From: a bacterium
Lineage (GTDB): Bacteria > Patescibacteria > Dojkabacteria > JAKAPS01 > JAJZLI01
DNA: 19,271 nucleotides
Direction of reading: 5' to 3'
Assembly: GCA_021809565.1 (NCBI GenBank)
Contig: JAJZKG010000014.1
Location: forward strand, 1-19,271
Shown here piece after piece: positions 14,560 through 19,271 of this stretch; position 1 is the first letter of the stretch; every line of letters begins with the position of its first letter. The notes beneath the pieces were generated by a model. It saw nothing but the letters and a program-made list of their open reading frames with translations, was not told the DNA's origin and did no database searches. The translations under genes were made by a program, and so were the position numbers.

Positions 14560-15141
14560 ATGAAGTTTATTATCAATTTTGAATCAAGAACAAATCTGGT
14601 CGCGAGTGCAGGAGAAAGGTTTCTTTCTAAGTTAGTTCTAAAGAAACCAGCACTAGATATTATCATTGCACCCAATATAATAGACATAAGTAATTTCAAA
14701 AGTAAGTTTAACTATCCTATAATTGCACAACATGCAGATAAGATTGCAACTTTCAGGGCATCGGGATATATTTCCCCTAAAGCCCTATCTAAAATTGGAA
14801 TAATAGGTACTATAGTAAACTCCCCTTATCACAGATTAGGATATAACAGTATCTGTGACATAATCAAAGAGAATAAAAAGTATGGGTTATTAACTTTCCT
14901 TTACGTATATAATCAAGATGAATATATTCATTCTCTTGTATTTGATAGTGAATACATAATAATAAAGATAAACAATTTAGATGATCTTTTGAAATTTAAA
15001 GGTCTTAAACAGAATATCTTTATAGATTACAAAATTAAAGACAAACAGGATATAATATCTATTAGAAACTTCAAACCTGCTGGTCTGGTTCTTGAACCAA
15101 ATGACAATATATTTAATCTAGAAATAAAGGATTATGCTTGA
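14560..15141 (+). CDS. Triosephosphate isomerase-like pseudoenzyme
   Basis: Protein of 193 residues that matches archaeal-type triosephosphate isomerase along its length: MKFIINFE, AGERFL, LDIIIAPN, YPIIAQHAD, SGYISPKALSKIGIIGTIVN and a GLLTFLYVYN strand follow in the family order. The catalytic residues are gone. The position of the essential Lys (NFK) is Glu8. The His of the NHSERR motif is Ser88 in NSPYHR. The base Glu (VEPP) is Lys136 in IIIKIN. The phosphate-binding Gly-rich loop near the C-terminus is not visible. It is also shorter than the ~225-residue archaeal enzyme. It is thus probably not a working isomerase but a scaffold, partner or decaying paralogue. The start at 14560 is set by the promoter; a start at 14542 would add six residues. 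The stop overlaps gapN by 8 nt. Confidence 0.75.
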   Translation: MKFIINFESRTNLVASAGERFLSKLVLKKPALDIIIAPNIIDISNFKSKFNYPIIAQHADKIATFRASGYISPKALSKIGIIGTIVNSPYHRLGYNSICDIIKENKKYGLLTFLYVYNQDEYIHSLVFDSEYIIIKINNLDDLLKFKGLKQNIFIDYKIKDKQDIISIRNFKPAGLVLEPNDNIFNLEIKDYA

Positions 15142-16621
15142 CTATTTTATAAAGAAAGGAAAAAAATATGGATATTTCAAAGATAACCACTGGTTAGAGA
15201 GTGTAAGCGGGGAAGTTATTCCTTCAATATCTCCTATTAATAATGAGATAGTAGGATATATGCAAAAAATGACAACAGATGAAGTAGATAAAGTAATTAA
15301 ATCATCAAAAGCAGCATTTTCAAGTTGGAAAAGTCAACCTATGAATATAAGAGTCCAAATATTGAAGAAAGCCTCTAAAATTATATTTGAGAATACAGCT
15401 CTAATCACAGCATTAATTATCAAGGAAATTGCAAAACCATATAATGAGGCACTAGATGAGGTAGTAAGAACTGCAGATCTAATATCATTTTATGGGGATG
15501 AAGGATCAAGAATGATTGGAGAGGTTCTAACTTCAGATCTTTTTCCCAGATATTCAAAATCAAAAACAGCTATTGTAGAGAGAGTTCCTTTAGGTGTCAT
15601 TTTATCTATACCACCTTTTAATTACCCTTTTAACGAATCTGCCCCAAAGTTAGTTGGCGCCATAATATCTGGTAACACAGTGGTGTTAAAACCACCATCT
15701 CAAGGTGGTATTACAGCGTTACTTCTTGGTGAAATATTCAGACTTGCAGGGTTACCAGATGGAGTTTTAAATATAATAACAGGAGACAGTACAATCATAG
15801 GAGATTGTGCAGTATCACATGCTGATATAGCTGGAATAAATTTTACAGGTAGTACCAAAACCGCCTTACATATACAAAAAACTTTAGAAAAAGAAAATAG
15901 ACTTTTACCATTATTACTTATGGGACTTGGAGGAAAGGATGCAGCTATTGTACTTGAAGATTGTGATATAAAGGCTGCTGCACTAAATATAGCAGATGGT
16001 GCATTCACATATTCCGGTCAAAGATGTACTGCAATAAAAAGAGTTCTAGTGGAGGATAGTATTGCAGATTCATTTCTAGAAGAATTAAAAAGTATAGTTT
16101 TAAAAAAATACATCTTAGGTAACCCTAATGATAAAAGTATAAACATGGGACCTGTTATTAGTGATAAACAAGCAGAATATATCGAATCTCTTGTTAATGA
16201 TGCAATTTCAAAAAAAGCAGTTATTATATGTGGGGGACAAAGAAGTGGAAGATATATAGAAGCAACTATTCTTGATCACGTTAGTCTAGACTCAAAGCTT
16301 GCATGGGAAGAACCATTTGGTCCAGTACTTCCTGTAATAAGAATAAAAAGTGTTGATGAAGCCATAGATATAGCTAACAAATCAGAATATGGCTTACAAA
16401 GTAGTGTCTTCACCAAAAACATTGATACTGCCTTTGAAGTAGCAGAAAAATTAGAGGTTGGTGTTGTACAAATAAATGGGAAAGATTCAAGAGGTCCAGA
16501 TAATTTTCCTTTCAACGGTGTAAAAAATTCTGGTTATGGTAATATACAAGGTGCAAAATATTTAATAGAATCTTTAACAAAACTAAAAACAACTGTAATA
16601 AATAAGGCAAATGAATCCTGA
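15134..16621 (+). CDS. gapN: GapN-family aldehyde dehydrogenase lacking the general-base Glu
   Basis: Member of the non-phosphorylating, NADP-linked glyceraldehyde-3-phosphate dehydrogenase family, which turns glyceraldehyde-3-phosphate into 3-phosphoglycerate without making ATP. At 495 residues it is full length. Family landmarks are the oxyanion Asn in PPFNYPFN, LKPPSQGG for cofactor binding, NFTGSTKTA, YSGQRCTAIKR with the nucleophile Cys298, and WEEPFGPVLP. The motif that should read ELGGKD reads GLGGKD: Gly264 (codon GGA at 15923-15925) replaces the Glu that activates water for thioester hydrolysis. The 34-residue spacing to Cys298 is the family spacing, so the alignment is firm. It could favour another acyl acceptor such as CoA or phosphate, or be slow. 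It overlaps its neighbours by 8 and 11 nt. Confidence 0.88.
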   Translation: MLDYFIKKGKKYGYFKDNHWLESVSGEVIPSISPINNEIVGYMQKMTTDEVDKVIKSSKAAFSSWKSQPMNIRVQILKKASKIIFENTALITALIIKEIAKPYNEALDEVVRTADLISFYGDEGSRMIGEVLTSDLFPRYSKSKTAIVERVPLGVILSIPPFNYPFNESAPKLVGAIISGNTVVLKPPSQGGITALLLGEIFRLAGLPDGVLNIITGDSTIIGDCAVSHADIAGINFTGSTKTALHIQKTLEKENRLLPLLLMGLGGKDAAIVLEDCDIKAAALNIADGAFTYSGQRCTAIKRVLVEDSIADSFLEELKSIVLKKYILGNPNDKSINMGPVISDKQAEYIESLVNDAISKKAVIICGGQRSGRYIEATILDHVSLDSKLAWEEPFGPVLPVIRIKSVDEAIDIANKSEYGLQSSVFTKNIDTAFEVAEKLEVGVVQINGKDSRGPDNFPFNGVKNSGYGNIQGAKYLIESLTKLKTTVINKANES

Positions 16622-17999
16622 CTCAATGTTTGAAAATTCCGTTATAATATCATCTAAGAATAAATCACACAATCCCAAATTATTTCTAAAAGAATTTCCA
16701 TATTCTTGCGGATGTTATATCTTCAAAGATAAAGACAATAAAGTTTTATATATAGGTAAAGCTAAGAATTTAAGAAAAAGAGTGAGTCAGTATTTTAATA
16801 TAGGGAATTTACCCATAAAAACTCAAAAATTGCTTTCTCTTTCCAAATTCATATCATATATTCAAACAGATAATGAAGCTGAAGCTCTCATACTAGAGAG
16901 TAATCTAATAAAAAAACATAAACCAAGGTATAATATTCTTTTAAAAGATGATAAGCAATATGCTTGGGTAAAAATAACCAATGATGAATTTCCAAAGATT
17001 GAAAGGGTTAGAGAAAAAAAGAATGATGGAGCAACTTATTTTGGTCCTTACCCAAACGCTTATACTACAATTAAAGTTTTATCAAATTTAAGAAAAATTT
17101 TTCCATATAGAACATGTAATTTAAAAATTCACGAAGGAGATGAAGTAATAAAACCACGAGTCTGCATTTATTACCATATAGGACTTTGTACTGGACCTTG
17201 TGATAATTTACAAACAAGGGAAGATTATATGAAAAATATAAACAATATAAAGAAGTTCTTTAAAAGTAAGAAACACCAGATCATAAAAGATTATGAAAAA
17301 GAAATGGTAAAAGCATCAAAAGAAGAAAGATTTGAAGATGCAATCAATCTAAGAGATAAAATAGAAGATATTAGATATGTCACACAGAATATAAGAGTAG
17401 ACTTTGGAGATCCAGATGACCCAGAAAATAGGACGTATAAAAATAGAAAAAAAGAAAACATAGAAGCTTTAAAAAAACTATTCTCAATCCTACATATTAA
17501 ATACAATAACGGGAGAGTAGAATGTTATGATATATCTAATATCCAAGGAAAGTATCCTGTATCATCAATGGTAGTATTCAAAGACGGAGAGATGTCAAAA
17601 TCTAATTATAGAAAATTCAAAATTAAAGCAGATAATATGCCAAATGATCCACTAATGATGTATGAAACATTAACCAGAAGGCTTTCTAATAAATCTCAAG
17701 ATAAAAGTTTTTCAGAAACTCCAGACTTGATTGTAGTAGATGGAGGTAAGACACAAGTTAGTGCAGGATCAGAAGCTTTGAAAAAATTAGGGCTGAATAT
17801 CCCTCTCATTGGTCTTGCAAAAAAATATGAAGAAATTTATCTCCCTAATATAAAAGATCCTATACGTTTAAAACAGAGCGATAAATCTTTATTAGTATTA
17901 AGACAAATTAGAGATGAAGCTCATAGGTTTGCAATAACATTCCACAGACAATTAAGATCAAAAGGTATGATGACATCTAAACTATCTAAAGACGCATAG
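16611..17999 (+). CDS. uvrC: UvrC excinuclease subunit without the HhH tail
   Basis: Nuclease of nucleotide excision repair that makes the 3' and 5' cuts around a lesion bound by UvrB. Visible parts are the GIY-YIG domain (GCYIFKD through LYIGKAKNLRKR, about 34-57), the four-Cys region ending VCIYYHIGLCTGPC, the UVR motif (about 224-248) for UvrB contact, and the RNase H-like C-terminal nuclease with Asp in ECYDISN, Asp in IVVDGGKTQ and His in DEAHRFAITFHR. At 462 residues it stops shortly after this last motif, while common UvrC proteins run to about 600 and end in a tandem helix-hairpin-helix DNA-binding domain. The gene starts inside the end of gapN (11-nt overlap) behind an AAGG, so it is translationally coupled. 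Confidence 0.95.
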   Translation: MNPDSMFENSVIISSKNKSHNPKLFLKEFPYSCGCYIFKDKDNKVLYIGKAKNLRKRVSQYFNIGNLPIKTQKLLSLSKFISYIQTDNEAEALILESNLIKKHKPRYNILLKDDKQYAWVKITNDEFPKIERVREKKNDGATYFGPYPNAYTTIKVLSNLRKIFPYRTCNLKIHEGDEVIKPRVCIYYHIGLCTGPCDNLQTREDYMKNINNIKKFFKSKKHQIIKDYEKEMVKASKEERFEDAINLRDKIEDIRYVTQNIRVDFGDPDDPENRTYKNRKKENIEALKKLFSILHIKYNNGRVECYDISNIQGKYPVSSMVVFKDGEMSKSNYRKFKIKADNMPNDPLMMYETLTRRLSNKSQDKSFSETPDLIVVDGGKTQVSAGSEALKKLGLNIPLIGLAKKYEEIYLPNIKDPIRLKQSDKSLLVLRQIRDEAHRFAITFHRQLRSKGMMTSKLSKDA

Positions 18000-18035
18000 G
18001 TTAATATATAAAATAAATGAATGATTAACATACTA

Positions 18036-18086
18036 TTGACAAAGTCACTAGCATAAGGTACTATTTAGGTACTATCTTTTTATAAT
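18036..18086 (+). promoter_or_regulatory. Promoter region of the toxin-antitoxin pair
   Basis: Two overlapping options. TTGACA (18036-18041), 17 bp, TACTAT (18059-18064) gives a leader of about 22 nt. A TATAAT at 18081-18086 lies 6 nt before the ATG at 18093 and would give a leaderless mRNA. Confidence 0.6.
18057..18075. promoter_or_regulatory. Candidate antitoxin operator
   Basis: GGTACTAT occurs twice as direct repeats (18057-18064 and 18068-18075), 11 bp apart, over the upstream -10 box. Ribbon-helix-helix antitoxins bind repeated short sites in their own promoters, so autorepression here is likely. Confidence 0.45.
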
Positions 18087-18092
18087 AACTAT

Positions 18093-18368
18093 ATGGATAC
18101 AGATAAAAGTCAAGTGAAAATTACAATACCTTCAAATACTAAAAATCTTTTGAGAGAGAAAGCTACTCAAATGGGACTGACTATAAGTACATATGTAAAA
18201 TTATTAGTTTTTGCTGATGTAAAGGATATAACTTATCCTACTTTTTTTCCTACAAAAAAAATAGAACATGAAGTAGAAGATGCAATAAAATTACATGATC
18301 AGGGCAAACTAAAAAGTTTTTTGACTGTAAAGGAATTGGATAAGGTGGTCAGAGAATATGAGGATTGA
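18093..18368 (+). CDS. RelB-like ribbon-helix-helix antitoxin
   Basis: Antitoxin of 91 residues, first gene of a type II pair. The N-terminal 45 residues have the ribbon-helix-helix pattern: a strand QVKITIP, then helix SNTKNLLREKATQMG, turn, and helix TISTYVKLLVFA, which would dimerise and bind the operator at 18057-18075. The C-terminal half (VEDAIKLHDQGKLKSFLTVKELDKVVREYED) is charged and helical, the usual toxin-wrapping part. It overlaps the toxin gene by 11 nt, the standard coupling of such pairs. Assignment rests on the RHH pattern and the partner; the exact subfamily (RelB, DinJ or other) is open. Confidence 0.85.
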   Translation: MDTDKSQVKITIPSNTKNLLREKATQMGLTISTYVKLLVFADVKDITYPTFFPTKKIEHEVEDAIKLHDQGKLKSFLTVKELDKVVREYED

Positions 18369-18624
18369 ATATTCAAAGAATTTCATTAAAAAATTAAGTA
18401 AATATCAAAGAACTCAAAAGTCAAGATATGAATTAATCATTTATAAAATATCACTATTCAAAAATAATATTAATCATCCCTCTTTGAAAATTCATAAATT
18501 AAAGGGAGACAAAAAAGATTTTTGGAGTTTTTCAGTAGAAGGAGATTTGAGGATAATTTATATTTATTATGATTCAGTAATTATATTCATCAATATAGGA
18601 ACGCGTGCCGAGATATATAAGTAA
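18358..18624 (+). CDS. RelE-superfamily mRNA interferase toxin
   Basis: Toxin of 88 residues, likely a ribosome-dependent mRNA endonuclease neutralised by the antitoxin encoded just upstream. The fold pattern of RelE is clear: two N-terminal helices, then HKLKGDKKDFWSFSVEGDLRIIYIYYDSVIIFINIGTRAEIYK as the beta sheet. Residues equivalent to the RelE catalytic set are present: Arg65 in DLRIIY, Arg83 in GTR and Tyr87 in EIY. The histidines of the YafQ branch are mostly absent (His46 remains, the others read Ser59 and Arg83), so RelE-like chemistry is more likely. The start ATG at 18358 follows AGGTGG, a Shine-Dalgarno-like sequence inside the antitoxin gene. Confidence 0.88.
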   Translation: MRIEYSKNFIKKLSKYQRTQKSRYELIIYKISLFKNNINHPSLKIHKLKGDKKDFWSFSVEGDLRIIYIYYDSVIIFINIGTRAEIYK

Positions 18625-18711
18625 AGATTATTTCCTGAGTTCGCCAACTGAGTATAGTGCAGATTTGAGATACTATAGTATAGCCACAAAAAGGTAAAAA
18701 GATGGCAAAAT

Positions 18712-18731
18712 AATGTACCCCCTGGTACATT
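18712..18731. repeat. 20-bp inverted repeat
   Basis: AATGTACC, spacer CCCT, GGTACATT: eight fully paired bases on each side. There is no T-run on either side, so an operator is more likely than a terminator. The GGTAC half-site also occurs in the direct repeats before the first antitoxin gene. Confidence 0.7.
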
Positions 18732-18774
18732 ATAAAGAGGAGATCAAAGGATTACTAATCTTGTAAATATCAAT

Positions 18775-18843
18775 CCTCAATTGAGGTATCAAGATACCTA
18801 GTATCAAGATACCTAGTATCAAGATACCTAGTATCAAGGTACC
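18775..18843. repeat. Palindrome followed by a 15-bp tandem array
   Basis: CCTCAATTGAGG (18775-18786) is a perfect palindrome. From its last base four copies of GTATCAAGATACCTA follow at 15-bp period (18786-18843), the last diverging to GTATCAAGGTACC. Each copy contains the dyad GTATC-AA-GATAC. It is iteron-like in form. Confidence 0.9.
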
Positions 18844-18953
18844 ATGATCTATGGCATGTAGAGAAATTATTCAGGATTGAAAAGTTTCTCATCTATAAAT
18901 TTTATAATGAATCTACATCCAAAGTCCAGAATGTATGTGACCAGTACAATGGG

Positions 18954-18984
18954 TTGACATACACATACAACATATGTACAATGT
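18954..18984 (+). promoter_or_regulatory. Promoter and candidate operator of the second antitoxin gene
   Basis: A consensus TTGACA (18954-18959) and TACAAT (18977-18982) are exactly 17 bp apart, and the ATG is 9 nt after the -10 box. Over the spacer and -10 lies a symmetric site, ACAT-ACA-ACATATGT-ACA-ATGT broken only at the ACA triplets (18963-18984), suited to a ribbon-helix-helix repressor. Confidence 0.65.
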
Positions 18985-18991
18985 ATGCATT

Positions 18992-19271
18992 ATGAGTAGC
19001 GTACTATTAACTATAAAAACTGATCAAGATACAAAAGAACAAATTAAAACTTTTGCAACAGAGTTGGGCGTCTCTAGCACTGCATTTGTAAATATGGTTA
19101 TTAGACAGACACTACGAGAACATCGCGTTGTACTTAGCACCGCTTTAGAACCAACTTCCTACCTTGAAAAGGTTATGCGTGAAGCTGTAGAAGATTATAA
19201 AAATGATCATAATATAACTCATACAAATAGTCCTAAAGAAGCACTGGATCATCTTAACAGCCTGATGAAAA
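18992..19271 (+). CDS. RelB/DinJ-like antitoxin, cut by the window end
   Basis: An open frame runs from the ATG at 18992 to the window edge, 93 codons without a stop. The N-terminus has the ribbon-helix-helix layout of RelB/DinJ antitoxins: strand SVLLTIKTD, helix TKEQIKTFATELG, then VSSTAFVNMVIRQTL. A charged helical C-terminal part follows (YLEKVMREAVEDY and PKEALDHLNSLMK). Its toxin partner would lie beyond the window. Codon use differs from the neighbours: CGA, CGC, CGT, GGC, GTC and ACC are used where nearby genes prefer AGA and A/T-ending codons, which suggests more recent acquisition. The promoter places the transcription start about 3 nt before the ATG. Confidence 0.85.
   Translation, partial: MSSVLLTIKTDQDTKEQIKTFATELGVSSTAFVNMVIRQTLREHRVVLSTALEPTSYLEKVMREAVEDYKNDHNITHTNSPKEALDHLNSLMK

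Larger units (their letters stand above)
18625..18991. other. Non-coding, palindrome-rich stretch between two TA loci
   Basis: No supportable gene lies in these 367 bp. It holds an imperfect hairpin CTGAGTT-CGCC-AACTGAG (18635-18652), a perfect 12-bp palindrome ATACTATAGTAT (18670-18681), a 20-bp inverted repeat (18712-18731), a palindrome plus tandem array (18775-18843) and the promoter of the next gene. The density of dyads is much higher than elsewhere in the window. Confidence 0.7.

Noticed and set aside
14505..14699. Minus-strand gene opposite the TIM-like gene
   Set aside because: It covers the promoter region and the antisense of a frame with clear family motifs, and its protein matches nothing.
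18632..18655. tRNA fragment on the minus strand
   Set aside because: ACTCAGTTGG looks like a D-arm, but no acceptor, anticodon or T-arm can be formed around it; the match comes from an imperfect hairpin.
18713..18766. Small gene of 17 codons starting at 18713
   Set aside because: It begins inside the 20-bp inverted repeat, has no ribosome site before it and no recognisable protein; an AAAGAGGAG inside it leads to no usable start.
18775..18843. CRISPR array
   Set aside because: The repeat is 15 bp and contiguous, without unique spacers of constant length, and no cas gene is nearby.
1..19271. Recoding of UGA to Gly
   Set aside because: TGA is used as a stop at 15139-15141 and 18366-18368, and recognisable proteins have no internal TGA.

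Overview
The window is a compact, AT-rich bacterial segment with short intergenic gaps, several overlapping genes, three single tRNA genes and many small membrane-anchored or secreted proteins of unknown function. TGA ends several genes and no in-frame TGA interrupts a recognisable family, so the genetic code is standard and the UGA-Gly lineages are unlikely. A reduced, partly archaeal-like set of sugar-phosphate genes (cupin phosphoglucose isomerase, GapN, an archaeal-type TIM relative) and a UvrC without its HhH tail would suit a Patescibacteria/CPR organism, possibly Microgenomates-like. That placement is inference; no marker gene in the window proves it.

Layout. 16-1496 (-): ABC transporter, ATPase plus ABC-2 permease, the permease stopping early near the window edge. 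1572-3307 (+): three exported or membrane-anchored proteins, the third a probable TIM-barrel, glycoside-hydrolase-like protein. 3325-5290 (-): 14-TM DHA2 drug exporter followed by an overlapping MarR regulator. 5396-6160 (-): tRNA-Glu and, 16 nt after it, a membrane-bound J-domain protein. 6343-8194 (+): AI-2E/PerM permease overlapping a cupin-type glucose-6-phosphate isomerase. 8245-8327 (-): tRNA-Leu. 8401-10042 (-): ridA overlapping ilvA. 10149-10913 (-): membrane-anchored lysozyme-fold protein. 10998-11070 (-): tRNA-Gly. 11154-11708 (-): anchored hypothetical protein. 11847-14420 (-): large repetitive surface protein with a C-terminal LPQTA motif, strong promoter and clear terminator. 14560-17999 (+): overlapping trio of TIM-like pseudoenzyme, GapN-family dehydrogenase and uvrC. 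18093-18624 (+): RelBE-type toxin-antitoxin pair. 18625-18991: palindrome-rich non-coding stretch. 18992-end (+): start of a second RelB/DinJ-like antitoxin gene.

Functional themes. IlvA makes reactive enamines that RidA clears, and the two genes are translationally coupled. The TIM-like protein has replacements at all three catalytic positions, and the neighbouring GapN has Gly in place of its general-base Glu, so this glycolytic pair looks intact as an operon but altered as enzymes. Much of the rest is cell-surface work: exporter, surface repeat protein, lysozyme-like protein and anchored small proteins.

Two sequence-level patterns cross gene boundaries. First, about nine genes have a good -10 box only 6-9 nt before the start codon, as expected for leaderless mRNAs. 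Second, several intergenic sites carry 12-bp palindromes repeated at a 14- or 15-bp period. Their architecture is shared while the sequence differs from locus to locus.
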